DNA of 64,000 bases. Origin: DATFVA01 sp963832355 (GTDB lineage Bacteria; Bacteroidota; Ignavibacteria; Ignavibacteriales; Ignavibacteriaceae). Below the pieces are notes generated by a model. It was not told the origin of the DNA, searched no databases, and was given only the letters and a program-made list of their open reading frames with translations. The stretch covers positions 186,001 to 250,000 of the forward strand of contig CAWHTX010000016.1 of the NCBI GenBank assembly GCA_963832355.1, in the 5' to 3' direction. Shown piece by piece: positions 26,888 through 36,158 of this stretch. Positions within the stretch are counted from its first letter, which is position 1; the number at the start of each line of letters is the position of its first letter. A program made the translations under genes and the position numbers.

Positions 26888-28224
26888 TGCAGATAAAAAA
26901 CATTCTCCTCATACTGATAACATCTTTGCTTATTATGTCGTGCGGAGACAAAAATGAAAAACAACCATCAAGAGAACTGGATACTAAAATGAATAAAATA
27001 GCAGAGAGCTATGTAAAGGTGATATTGAAAGTCGGCAAATTCGATCCCGATTATGTTGACGCTTATTATGGTCCCGATGAGTGGAAACCCGACAGTACCT
27101 TTAATGCTGATTCTACCGCATTGAAACATCTGGATGCTGAAACTGATGCACTGTTAGACAGCATGGAATCTCTGGGAAAATATAATGCTGACGAAATGCA
27201 GACACTGAGGTTCAGATTCCTTTACAAGCAGATGCTTGCTGTAAAAACAAAGATATTTATGCTTAGGGGAGGAAATCTTCCTTTCGACCAGGAAACCAAA
27301 GCTCTTTACGATGCCGAAGCACCTCACTATTCAGAAGAACATTTTCAAAAAATCATTGCGGAGCTTGATAAAGTGCTTCCGGGAACGGGAAATGTAACAG
27401 ACCGGTTTGAAAAGTTCAGATCACAGTTCATTATACCCAAAGATAAGCTTGATAAGGTGTTTACCGCGGCAATTAATGAATGCCGCAGGATAACTCTCGA
27501 TCATATCCGGCTGCCGGAGGATGAAAATTTTAAAATTGAATATGTAAATAATAAACCATGGGGAGGCTACAACTGGTATAAAGGAAATTCATTCAGTGTA
27601 ATACAGGTAAACACGGATTTGCCGATATACATTGATCGTGCGGTCGACCTGGCCGCTCATGAGGGATACCCGGGACATCATGTTTACAATACACTTCTGG
27701 AAAGAAATATGGTCAGGCAGCGGGGCTGGGTCGAGTTCAGCGTTTACCCGCTTTTTAGTCCGCAGTCGCTCATTGCAGAAGGAACTGCAAATTTCGGTAT
27801 TGAAATGGCCTTTCCCGGTGATTCAAGGATTAAATTTGAGAAAGAGGTTTTATTTCCTATAGCCGGACTCGATTCTTCCCAGGCTGATGAATATTATCAT
27901 GCACTTGAACTAACCGACGAATTGACTTATGCCACCAATGAAGCTGCACGCAATTATCTGAACGGTGACTGGGACAGAGAGACTGCTGTCAGGTGGCTTC
28001 AGAAATACGAACTCAGGAGTAAGGAGAAAGCGGCAATGATGATGGACTTTATTGACAAGTACAGAAGCTACGTTATCAATTATAACCTCGGGAAGGACAT
28101 CGTGAAAAATTATATTGAGAGGAACGGGGGAACAAAAGATAATCCTTCAAAAAGATGGGAGATATTTGAGAAAATAATTTCTACTCCCCAGACACCATCA
28201 GGACTACAGGAAACAAAAAAATAG
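26884..28224 (+). CDS. DUF885 family lipoprotein, putative metallopeptidase
   Basis: Lipoprotein of 446 residues (lipobox IMSC near residue 20). The DUF885 signature AAHEGYPGHH sits at 257-266 (His259, Glu260, His265, His266) and resembles a gluzincin zinc site. A later ERNMVRQRGWVEFS and LIAEGTANFG segment supplies a third acidic ligand candidate. The family is often annotated as a secreted carboxypeptidase-like protein; the activity is inferred. Coupled to the GH13 gene by an ATGA overlap. Confidence 0.85.
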   Translation: MMQIKNILLILITSLLIMSCGDKNEKQPSRELDTKMNKIAESYVKVILKVGKFDPDYVDAYYGPDEWKPDSTFNADSTALKHLDAETDALLDSMESLGKYNADEMQTLRFRFLYKQMLAVKTKIFMLRGGNLPFDQETKALYDAEAPHYSEEHFQKIIAELDKVLPGTGNVTDRFEKFRSQFIIPKDKLDKVFTAAINECRRITLDHIRLPEDENFKIEYVNNKPWGGYNWYKGNSFSVIQVNTDLPIYIDRAVDLAAHEGYPGHHVYNTLLERNMVRQRGWVEFSVYPLFSPQSLIAEGTANFGIEMAFPGDSRIKFEKEVLFPIAGLDSSQADEYYHALELTDELTYATNEAARNYLNGDWDRETAVRWLQKYELRSKEKAAMMMDFIDKYRSYVINYNLGKDIVKNYIERNGGTKDNPSKRWEIFEKIISTPQTPSGLQETKK

Positions 28225-28275
28225 AAGGCAGTCACCACCCGGAATGTTTTTGCTGGAAGGATAGAGAGTTCATCT

Positions 28276-29274
28276 TTATTCTTCCAGCTTCATCTTAATA
28301 TATTCAAATTCTTCCTTTCCCATGGAAACCTCACGGAAAATCCGCTTTACTGTTTCTTTATCAATTTTCCTGAAGTCTTTTTCAAGAGGTGTAACAAGGA
28401 CGCCACCCAGGTCGATAGTTGCGGGACTCACCAGAATATTTTCATCATCTTCCTTGAAATAAGCATCGGGCCTGTGCTTTTCACGGAAAATTATTATTAC
28501 TCTCCATCCGGTCTCAGGTTCAAACGACGAAATAATATTCATCATAGGTTCAACCTGACTTTTAGAGATCGGGGCATAAAGTGAATAAAATACATTAAAG
28601 ATCTTAACCAGGGATTTTGATGAATCAGATTCCAGTGTAAATACCTTCCTTATACCGTCATCAATTGCGTTGATTGTCACCCCGTTATTTATAAATTCTT
28701 TTCCGTATTCATTTTTGAGCCCTTCATAATCTATGTTTATCGGAAGGGATTCTTTTTTACAGGCCTGGAAGTGGTGGTGACCGGGTACCGAGGCTCCGGA
28801 TTCAGGCCCGTTGTATAGGAAACAATAATCCTGAATGTCTCTGCTTATATCCAGCAAATTTGTAAAATATGTCTTTATCCTCTGTGGTGTGTGGCGGATA
28901 CTGCTGATAGTAAGGTGATTAGAAAAAATAGGGAATGGATTGCAGAGAATAGAATATTTGTCTTTATAAATAATCCCCTGCTGTTCTTTGGGCAGATTGT
29001 CTTTGCATAATAAACATTTGCTTTTTTTAACGGCTTCGGGCGAGACATCTGCAATAGTGGAATTTATTCTACCGGGATTGAACTGTGTATAGATCTCATA
29101 TCCGTCAAAAAAAAATTTATTCTGCTGAACCGAAGATAAGGAATCTACACCCTGCTTCAGCTGAGGCCACTCATTGCTTTGCTGGTTGTAAAGCAGAGTA
29201 ATGGCACGGGAGTAATCATTTGCAAGAATCAAATCCTGCAGTTCATTCTTAAGTTTGTTTCCGGATTTCTGCAT
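28276..29274 (-). CDS. DUF4922 protein, GalT/HIT-like nucleotidyl phosphorylase
   Basis: Protein of 332 residues in the DUF4922 family. The core YNGPESGASVPGHHHFQA contains His166-x-His168-x-Gln170, the catalytic layout of galactose-1-phosphate uridylyltransferase and VTC2-like GDP-sugar phosphorylases. A CLLC pair at 87-90 precedes NPFPIFSNHLTI, also GalT-like. It probably acts on a nucleotide or nucleotide-sugar. The start overlaps the end of the GT2 gene by 26 bases, a tight coupling that suggests a shared glycan pathway. Exact substrate unknown. Confidence 0.8.
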   Translation of the reverse strand: MQKSGNKLKNELQDLILANDYSRAITLLYNQQSNEWPQLKQGVDSLSSVQQNKFFFDGYEIYTQFNPGRINSTIADVSPEAVKKSKCLLCKDNLPKEQQGIIYKDKYSILCNPFPIFSNHLTISSIRHTPQRIKTYFTNLLDISRDIQDYCFLYNGPESGASVPGHHHFQACKKESLPINIDYEGLKNEYGKEFINNGVTINAIDDGIRKVFTLESDSSKSLVKIFNVFYSLYAPISKSQVEPMMNIISSFEPETGWRVIIIFREKHRPDAYFKEDDENILVSPATIDLGGVLVTPLEKDFRKIDKETVKRIFREVSMGKEEFEYIKMKLEE

Positions 29275-30724
29275 TAAATTTTTGCCGGGCTTTTATTTCA
29301 TATGTTCTTATAGAATCTTTATAAAAATTAAAAATATTTTTCTTATCAGCAGTGAGCCGGGAATCAGAATTCCCTTCCCATCTGCGGCAGATATATACAG
29401 GATCATAAATCCTGCTGATCTCATATTTCCTTGAAATTGCAAGAGCAACCGCATAATCCTCACCGTAACTTACATCTGGAAATTTGTTTTCTCTCAGAAC
29501 CGGGGTATAAAAAGCCCTCGGGGCGCCGAGTCCGTTTATCCTCAGAGCATTATTTCTGCCGTTCGCACGGGTCCATTCCTTGTGGTCAATTATTCCGGGC
29601 GGGATTTCACGTTTTTCAAAATCTGTCAGTTTATAGGAGCCGATAACCATTGCACATTTTTCTTCATTGAATACATTAATTATCTTCTGAAGAGCATGCT
29701 GATCGGCATAGAGGTCGTCACTGTCAAGTTGAACAGCGTATTTTCCGCAATGTTCGTTGAATACAGCTTCATTCCAGCAGCCGCCTATATTAAGGCTGTG
29801 CGATTGAGGGATAATATGAATAATCCGGCTGTGCTGACTGCAGAGTTCTTTAACAATTTCCGTAGTTCCGTCAGTAGAGTGGTTATCAACTACTATAACA
29901 TTAAACGGAAAATCCGTTTCCTGGTTTATTGCAGAATTTACGGCTTCAGATATAGTCTTTTCGCGATTTTTAACGGGTATAATGACCGAGGCAGTATAGG
30001 CAAAGTCCCGATCTGTTAAATTAACCCCGCTGAAAACCGGTTCCAGGTATGCGTCGATCAATTTAAGATGATTGGTTGCAGCCTCCTCCATTTCAACCTG
30101 GGGAATACGGTTATGCGGATTGAGATAATCGAACTGCTTTTTATCTCCCTGTCCGTCTGCTGCCGCTTTGATAGTATAGAGAAATTCGGGGATTCTCAGT
30201 ATATCATAATTCCGGGAAATAAATAACCTCAGATTATAGAATCCCGCATGAATTAAATCCGGTTCGCTTCCTGAAACAAATTGTTCGAGTGCTGATTTTC
30301 TGATTACAACTACGTTCCCTAAATCAAAATCATCCCGGATACTGCCCGGCTGATAATCAATTAAGGGATTAGCAGAAAGATTATTGTTTTCTAGTGTGTA
30401 AAAGTCTGAATATAGTAATCCGGCACCTGTCAGTTCCGCCACCTCATAAAACCTGTTTAAAGCAAATCTTCCAAAAGTAATCTCATCGGGCGTAAGGAGA
30501 ATAAGAATATATTCTGAATCAGTTTCCGCTGCAATAGCCTTCAACGTTTTGGAGCTGACAATGCTGTCTGAAATCAGCACCTGGGAGGATTTAGGAACCT
30601 CTGTGTCATCACCGGCAACAAGGTAAACTTCTTCGATAAGGTTGGAAGTCCTTAATGAATTCAATGATTCCAGGATATTTACATTGCCGCTATACGGAAC
30701 AAAAAGGGTGAAAGGAAAACTCAT
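29249..30724 (-). CDS. Tandem-domain family 2 glycosyltransferase
   Basis: Cytosolic-looking protein of 491 residues with two GT-A-like halves. The first (1 to about 200) starts FTLFVPYSG and has a degenerate acidic site (LTPDE). The second (about 235-490) starts ASVIIPVKNREKTISEAVNS, with VVDNHSTDGT and the metal-binding motif QLDSDDLY. The C-terminal YGEDYAVALAISRKYEI is the family's acceptor-side acidic motif. Only the second half looks catalytic. A strong AGGAGG site precedes the ATG. Overlaps the DUF4922 gene. Confidence 0.88.
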   Translation of the reverse strand: MSFPFTLFVPYSGNVNILESLNSLRTSNLIEEVYLVAGDDTEVPKSSQVLISDSIVSSKTLKAIAAETDSEYILILLTPDEITFGRFALNRFYEVAELTGAGLLYSDFYTLENNNLSANPLIDYQPGSIRDDFDLGNVVVIRKSALEQFVSGSEPDLIHAGFYNLRLFISRNYDILRIPEFLYTIKAAADGQGDKKQFDYLNPHNRIPQVEMEEAATNHLKLIDAYLEPVFSGVNLTDRDFAYTASVIIPVKNREKTISEAVNSAINQETDFPFNVIVVDNHSTDGTTEIVKELCSQHSRIIHIIPQSHSLNIGGCWNEAVFNEHCGKYAVQLDSDDLYADQHALQKIINVFNEEKCAMVIGSYKLTDFEKREIPPGIIDHKEWTRANGRNNALRINGLGAPRAFYTPVLRENKFPDVSYGEDYAVALAISRKYEISRIYDPVYICRRWEGNSDSRLTADKKNIFNFYKDSIRTYEIKARQKFNAEIRKQT

Positions 30725-30786
30725 AAAATCCTCCTGAGAATTTAATTAATACCCAATTAAGAGGAGGTTGAAAGATAGAAAAAATA

Positions 30787-30807
30787 AAGCCGGCAAAAAA
30801 CCGGCTT
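30787..30807 (-). terminator. Terminator after the small lipoprotein gene
   Basis: AAGCCGG (30787-30793) and CCGGCTT (30801-30807) form a 7-bp stem. Read on the minus strand it is followed by TATTTTTTC. It lies 27 bases past the stop of the lipoprotein gene and about 60 bases before the GT2 start, so it separates the two transcripts. Confidence 0.75.
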
Positions 30808-30834
30808 AAATTAAAATAAAGCCCGGGTGTTGTA

Positions 30835-31260
30835 CTACTCGGGTATCGTTATACTTTCCTGGTCAAGAAGTTTATGACCTGTTTTATCTGTAATTCTGAG
30901 GTCATAGATCCCGGGAGCTAAATCCCGGAAAGCTGTTCTTGCTTTTTTTATACACACACAATTATCGCTGGACGAATTAGTATTTGAGACCATTAGTGTA
31001 ATCATGTTCTCTTTTTGCGTCATATCCATATTTAATGTTGAATTGCAGTAAGTACGGACATCCATTGTTAAAAATACCATCTTGGCTTGCTGATCGATAA
31101 CTACGTTATCAACTGTCTCACCCGTATACACATCGCTCGATGTCAGATCGGTTTGCTGAGTACAGGGATCAAAACGGACGGGATCCATAGTAACCATTTT
31201 CGAACTGGAACATGCTGCAAAGAGAAGTGAACTTAGCAGAACTGTCAGTAAATATTTCAT
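30835..31260 (-). CDS. Small secreted lipoprotein, function unknown
   Basis: Lipoprotein of 141 residues with lipobox FAAC near residue 16 followed by SSSK. The mature part is a predicted beta-sandwich with four cysteines that may form disulfides (DPCTQQ, RTYCNST, NCVCIKK). No recognised domain. GGAGG lies just upstream of the ATG. Sits between the GT4 gene and the GT2 gene on the same strand, with its own terminator. Confidence 0.65.
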   Translation of the reverse strand: MKYLLTVLLSSLLFAACSSSKMVTMDPVRFDPCTQQTDLTSSDVYTGETVDNVVIDQQAKMVFLTMDVRTYCNSTLNMDMTQKENMITLMVSNTNSSSDNCVCIKKARTAFRDLAPGIYDLRITDKTGHKLLDQESITIPE

Positions 31261-31380
31261 TTTATATCCTCCGGGGATTTGTTTTCTAACAACTTAAATG
31301 TATTAAAAAATACCACTTTAAGTTTATTAAATAGTTAAGAATGTCACAATGGTGTAAATTCTTTTATTTTTGAGAGTTAA

Positions 31381-32508
31381 CTAAAATTCACCAGTAGCCG
31401 GGGAGATTAAATTTTTATAAACTTCTATTATTCTGTCTGTAATAATTTCCAGATTATAATTCTGCAAAACTCTCTGTCTCGCTGCCCGGGAAAACTCTTT
31501 TCTTTTACCGGGATCAGCAATTAAGACCTTTATTTTAGCAGCAAGATCTTTTGCATTCTTCGTTTCAAAAAGAAGTGAGGTCTCTCCGTCCACAGCAATA
31601 TCCAGAACTCCCTCGGATGCAGAGCAGACAGAAGGTTTCTGCATAGACATTGCTTCTATCAATGCGATTCCGAATGCTTCAGCGTGAGAGGGAAATATAA
31701 ATATATCCAGTGCCGCCAGGAGTTCCGGAATATCGCTGCGGTAACCAGTAAAGATCAGATTATCCAGCTTCAGTTCCCGTGCATATGCTTTCACACGGTC
31801 TGCATATTCATCCTCACCCCGGCTTGCTTCCCCTATTATAATAAAATTCAGATTTTTATAATCCTTATTTAACTCAGCGGCTGCTTTAATAAATTCTTCA
31901 TGACCTTTACCCGGACTAAATCTCGCCATCATGCCAATCAGAATTTTATCATCACCAATATTAAACTCTTCCCTGATTTTTTTTCCGGAAACAGATTCGG
32001 GATTGAATTTCTTTGTGTCGACACCATTAGGTATGAGCAGGATACGATCTGTACTGAGTGGTGTTGTCTGCTCCATATTATTTTTTATTGCTGTACTGAT
32101 TGCAATAGCATTTGTAACATACCTGTAAAGCCTTCTGTGAAGGTAATCTTTCTTTTCTATAAAAGACCCGATGTGTTTTGTAAGAATAAGAGGGATTTTT
32201 CTTCGAAGAAATTGCAGAGCAGGGACAAGCACCCACAAGTCCTTTGATGCATGGGTATGAATGATATCAAAATTTATCTTTCTGATTATAAAAGCTATCC
32301 TCAGCGAAGTGAATGGATGGAAATAACCACGAGCTTTTACAGGATGAAGAATAATTCCGAGATTGTTAGCTTCAATATGAATTCTTGATTCGGCAGCGCA
32401 GAGAAGTTCGACGTGAATTCCCCGTTGCATTAGCTGCTTAATCCCGGTAAGAGTAACCATTTCCATCCCCCCCCAGCTTCTGGATAAACATGAATATAAT
32501 ATCTTCAT
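31381..32508 (-). CDS. Family 4 glycosyltransferase
   Basis: GT-B fold transferase of 375 residues. The N-terminal domain has SWGGMEMVTLTGIKQL and IIHTHASKDLW; the C-terminal domain has IPNGVDTKKFNP, MMARFSPGKGHEEFIKA and the EX7E motif HAEAFGIALIEAMSMQKP. It probably transfers a sugar from a nucleotide donor to a lipid- or protein-linked glycan. It starts 4 bases after the SpoIID gene ends, so the two are one operon. Confidence 0.92.
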   Translation of the reverse strand: MKILYSCLSRSWGGMEMVTLTGIKQLMQRGIHVELLCAAESRIHIEANNLGIILHPVKARGYFHPFTSLRIAFIIRKINFDIIHTHASKDLWVLVPALQFLRRKIPLILTKHIGSFIEKKDYLHRRLYRYVTNAIAISTAIKNNMEQTTPLSTDRILLIPNGVDTKKFNPESVSGKKIREEFNIGDDKILIGMMARFSPGKGHEEFIKAAAELNKDYKNLNFIIIGEASRGEDEYADRVKAYARELKLDNLIFTGYRSDIPELLAALDIFIFPSHAEAFGIALIEAMSMQKPSVCSASEGVLDIAVDGETSLLFETKNAKDLAAKIKVLIADPGKRKEFSRAARQRVLQNYNLEIITDRIIEVYKNLISPATGEF

Positions 32509-32512
32509 TTAA

Positions 32513-33865
32513 TCAGTATATTTTATTTAATCTTGCATTATGGAAATAGTGGAGGAGAATCTCATCAAAAGAATGTCCCTTCTCAGCCATAACCGCCGCA
32601 CCAATCTGGCAGAGCCCTACTCCATGTCCCCATCCTGCACCATATATCACAAATTTTCCGGGGATATTGTTTTCTACGTTTTGTTTTTCAATTACGATGG
32701 CAGAGCTGTAAAGGTGGGTCAATGAAAGCAGTCGTCTTATTTCAAGCTCTTTCCCTACTATCAACTCTTTCTTAGTACCTGAAATCTTTAATTTGATCAG
32801 TCTCGAGGAATCTCCTCTCTCAACGGGAATAAGATCTATGATCTCTCCAAAATTAATTCCGCTGTTCTTGGAAATGATCTCGGAAATTTCATTTTGACTG
32901 TAAGTAACTTTCCACCTGAAGAAGTCTTTCGTCTCCCTGTCGTAATCCAATAAGACCTGCGAAAGAATTTTATCATCTGAAGTATTGCAGTATGCCGAAG
33001 GATTTCCCTTTATCCATTTTGCAGCATTTCTTTCCACAGAGAAATCAAGTTTATAGGTCTCTGGTTCATATTTATAGTCAATTACAGATGTTAGATATTC
33101 ATGGACAACAGGTTCCCAAACATTATGGAATGACTCAGTAATCCCGCCGCAGCTCTTTGAAAAACGGGCATCACAGATCCGATCGTTGTAGAGTAGCACA
33201 AGACCATATGTTTCCTCAACAGCCTGTCTTGCAGCCTGAGTAGATATTTTTGTAATTCCCTGGTAACGCTGGCAATGATCATCTGCACAAACATCAAATA
33301 GTTCGTGTTCTTCCCGATCGTACCATTTTATAAATTCTTCTTCCGTCCTGGATTCAGAAGAATATTCTTCCCTTTTTGCACGGATTGTTTTGGACTTATC
33401 AATTTGAGCAAGAAGCCAGCTTCTTGAAACAACGGCAAGTGATTTAAGCATCTGCAATGAGGATTTAGCGCTCATTTCCGAAGAGATTACGCTGACAAGG
33501 TATTTTTCGACAGGAATAATATTTATGACAGCTATTTTGTCCTTACTGCGCAAAAGTTTTAATGATCCCTGAAACCGCTGCTTCTCTTTTCTCTGCCAGT
33601 GAAACCTTACTCCTATAGTTACATCTTTTATCAAAAATGATTCAAGATCAATATCATCCGGTTCAAAAATCATTTCTTTATCCGCCTCAAGAGTATCATC
33701 GCCTCTTTTACACCTTATTTTATCATTTATAATTTCGGCGGTAAATCTTCCACTGAAAAATTTCTTTATTCCCTTTACTTTGAAATCGCCGTAAAGGTCA
33801 AAATTCACCTGTTTTTCAGTTATTATTCCAACATTGATAGTTGGCTCTTGACTAAATGAAGCCAT
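32513..33865 (-). CDS. SpoIID/LytB domain protein
   Basis: Protein of 450 residues with a SpoIID domain, the family of the sporulation peptidoglycan lytic transglycosylase. Markers are PVEKYLVSVISSEMSAKSS, LKSLAVVSRSWLLAQ, SCGGITES and the C-terminal GWGHGVGLCQIGA at about 411-423. A catalytic Glu would be the one in SSEMS. No signal peptide is visible, although the family usually works in the periplasm. Members also occur in non-sporulating Bacteroidota and Chlorobi. First gene before the GT4 gene. Confidence 0.88.
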   Translation of the reverse strand: MASFSQEPTINVGIITEKQVNFDLYGDFKVKGIKKFFSGRFTAEIINDKIRCKRGDDTLEADKEMIFEPDDIDLESFLIKDVTIGVRFHWQRKEKQRFQGSLKLLRSKDKIAVINIIPVEKYLVSVISSEMSAKSSLQMLKSLAVVSRSWLLAQIDKSKTIRAKREEYSSESRTEEEFIKWYDREEHELFDVCADDHCQRYQGITKISTQAARQAVEETYGLVLLYNDRICDARFSKSCGGITESFHNVWEPVVHEYLTSVIDYKYEPETYKLDFSVERNAAKWIKGNPSAYCNTSDDKILSQVLLDYDRETKDFFRWKVTYSQNEISEIISKNSGINFGEIIDLIPVERGDSSRLIKLKISGTKKELIVGKELEIRRLLSLTHLYSSAIVIEKQNVENNIPGKFVIYGAGWGHGVGLCQIGAAVMAEKGHSFDEILLHYFHNARLNKIY

Positions 33866-34095
33866 AGAATCTGGTTTCCTGTATGCAAAGAGTATAATTA
33901 AATTAAGTTAAAATATACTAATTAAAGGAAAATGATTGTAATTACCGATTTCTCCTTCACTTTTTTCTTTATATAAGATTTAATTCCTGATATCCCAAAA
34001 TGTTTCTATTCCACCATACTGATTGGTAAATGAGTTATAAACTTTTTAATTTGATAAATGATTTTTCACAACTCATATCATAAATCCCCGCGATT

Positions 34096-35019
34096 ATGAC
34101 AAAGAAAGATAGTAAAGTAGTAAATTTGATCGGATTTCCTATGGATCTGGGTGCAGACAGGAGGGGTGTTGATATGGGGCCCTCGGCTCTCCGTATTGCA
34201 AATCTGAAAAATAAACTTGAGATCCTCGGATATGAAGTGGTTGACAGCGGAGACATTTTTATCCAGAATGTTGAGAGACAGAAAATCACCAATCCCAGAC
34301 TAAAATATGTAAATGAGATTCTCAGGACATCAAAAATTCTTGCCGGAAAGGTAGAAAAGGTACTTGAAAAGAAACAGTTTCCTCTCTGCCTGGGCGGGGA
34401 TCATTCGATGGCACTGGGAACCATTTCGGGTATTTCTTCATTCTGTAAAAAAAACAAACTTAATCTTGGTATAATATGGATCGATGCCCACACCGATATG
34501 AATACAGATGAAACTTCTCCTTCCGGTAATATTCATGGTATGCCAATGGCAGCTGCATTGGGACTGGGAAATGAGAGATTGGTAAATTTTTACGGGTTTG
34601 CACCTAAAGTTAAGGCGGAGAACTGCGCGCTCATCGGTGTCAGAAGCATCGATCATCAGGAAAGAATGAATATTAAAAAGGCAGGCCTACCCGTTTTTAC
34701 GATGACAGACATAGATAAACTTGGTATTCACAGGATTATCAGCAGAGTTTTGAAGCAATTCAGGGAAAAGGTTGATCATATACACGTCAGTTTTGACCTC
34801 GATAGTGTTGATCCCGATATTGCGCCGGGCGTAGGAACGCCTGTTCCGGGAGGCCTGAGTTACCGTGAAGCTCATTTACTGATGGAATCGATTGCAGAAT
34901 GCGGATGTATGTCATCTCTTGAAATATCTGAGGTAAATCCTATCCTTGACAGGAAAAACAGGAGCGCTGAATTTGCCGCGGATCTTGCTGCATCAAGTAT
35001 GGGACAAAGAATACTTTGA
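34096..35019 (+). CDS. rocF: Arginase
   Basis: Manganese enzyme of 307 residues that splits arginine into ornithine and urea. The ligands are visible: His103 in LGGDHS, Asp130/His132/Asp134 in WIDAHTDMNT, and Asp234/Asp236 in SFDLDSVDPD. The substrate loop SPSGNIHGMP is specific for arginase over agmatinase, supported by ISEVNPILD. Its stop overlaps the next ATG as TGATG. Divergent from the SpoIID gene across 230 bases that must hold both promoters. Confidence 0.95.
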   Translation: MTKKDSKVVNLIGFPMDLGADRRGVDMGPSALRIANLKNKLEILGYEVVDSGDIFIQNVERQKITNPRLKYVNEILRTSKILAGKVEKVLEKKQFPLCLGGDHSMALGTISGISSFCKKNKLNLGIIWIDAHTDMNTDETSPSGNIHGMPMAAALGLGNERLVNFYGFAPKVKAENCALIGVRSIDHQERMNIKKAGLPVFTMTDIDKLGIHRIISRVLKQFREKVDHIHVSFDLDSVDPDIAPGVGTPVPGGLSYREAHLLMESIAECGCMSSLEISEVNPILDRKNRSAEFAADLAASSMGQRIL

Positions 35020-35633
35020 TGAATTATAATTTAAATATTGCGCAGACTTCCAGGAAGAAGGCTCCTATTCCGAAATTGGATGCAAGGAATATAGTACGGG
35101 ATAGAGCAACAGAGTTTTCAACAGTAGATCTTCATAATAAATCTGCCTCGATTATTGAACGGCTCATTAACTCGGATGATTTTAATTATGCCTCAAGAAT
35201 ATATGCATATTATTCAACCTCAGGCCTTATAGTAAACACGAAAGATCTGATAAATACGGCTCAGGGACTAGGCAAGTCCGTATTCCTTCCCAAATATAAA
35301 CAAAACAGAATACCCTCGAGATTTCAATTCACCGATTACAAAGAATTAACCGAAAACGAAATGGGTTTCTTTGAGCCCAGGTTTGGAATAGAAGAAGATC
35401 TAAGCGATATTGATCTGATAATTGTTCCGTCTATTGCTGTATCATTGCTCGGCGAAAGAATTGGTTTTGAAAGAATGTATTACAATACACTACTGAGAAA
35501 TTCATTTGCTCCTAAAATTGTTCTTGCTTATGAATTCCAGGTCCTCCATAAAATCGAATATGACAGACGTGATATACGCATAGACAGGATTATTACTGAA
35601 AGGCGTATTATTAATACCCGAAAATTTTATTAA
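35019..35633 (+). CDS. 5-formyltetrahydrofolate cyclo-ligase family protein, divergent
   Basis: Protein of 204 residues with the MTHFS layout: a YAYYSTSGLIVNTKDLI segment, KSVFLPKY, and a late IDLIIVPSIAVSLLGERIGFERMYYNTLL. Classical enzymes have GYGGGYYDR at this last place; here it reads GFERMYYNT, so the glycine-rich phosphate loop is altered. It may still bind a folate or be repurposed. Coupled to arginase by TGATG overlap; a TTG one codon earlier is possible. Confidence 0.7.
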   Translation: MNYNLNIAQTSRKKAPIPKLDARNIVRDRATEFSTVDLHNKSASIIERLINSDDFNYASRIYAYYSTSGLIVNTKDLINTAQGLGKSVFLPKYKQNRIPSRFQFTDYKELTENEMGFFEPRFGIEEDLSDIDLIIVPSIAVSLLGERIGFERMYYNTLLRNSFAPKIVLAYEFQVLHKIEYDRRDIRIDRIITERRIINTRKFY

Positions 35634-35651
35634 CAAAACAGTACAAACCAG

Positions 35652-36152
35652 GTGAAACATTCCCAAATTACAATTTTTACGTTTCTTCTTCTTTTCGCAG
35701 CAATTTCTGCAATCCTTAATATTTTCGGTATCCTGGAAATAGATTCAAATACATTCTTTGGGTATGGATTGATATTTTACGGAGTGGCATCAGTCTATAC
35801 ATCTTTTGGTGAAAAGAACAAAGTACTTATATTTATAGGTTCGGCAGCTTTCCTTATAGGAATTGTAATTTCGCTTCCTGTACATTTTGATTTTATCCGT
35901 CCTTTAAATGTTTTCATCCCTTCATCTATTCTGATCGCCGGAATAAGCCTGCTCATAGTATTTTTCGATGACACGAGTAATAAAACAATACTTTTAGCCG
36001 CACTAATACTTCTGACTGCGGGTATTGTTTTTATCCTGGCAGCACGCGGTATCCAACCTGCTGTTTTCGGGGAATCCATTTTAAAAATAATAGAGGTTTA
36101 CTGGCCGGTACTGCTCGTAATCTCGGGTATAACAATTATTCTAAAGAGGTGA
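35652..36152 (+). CDS. Six-helix small membrane protein
   Basis: Membrane protein of 166 residues with about six short hydrophobic helices and few charged residues. It resembles the LiaF/DUF5668-type transmembrane region. GTG start at 35652. It follows the cyclo-ligase-like gene by 18 bases and is convergent with the anti-sigma gene. Function unknown. Confidence 0.6.
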   Translation: MKHSQITIFTFLLLFAAISAILNIFGILEIDSNTFFGYGLIFYGVASVYTSFGEKNKVLIFIGSAAFLIGIVISLPVHFDFIRPLNVFIPSSILIAGISLLIVFFDDTSNKTILLAALILLTAGIVFILAARGIQPAVFGESILKIIEVYWPVLLVISGITIILKR

Positions 36153-36158
36153 GTAAAT

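Noticed and set aside
28252..28288. GCTGGAAG/CTTCCAGC inverted repeat between convergent genes
   Set aside because: The loop is about 21 bases, the right arm lies inside the DUF4922 gene and no T-run follows, so a terminator is doubtful.
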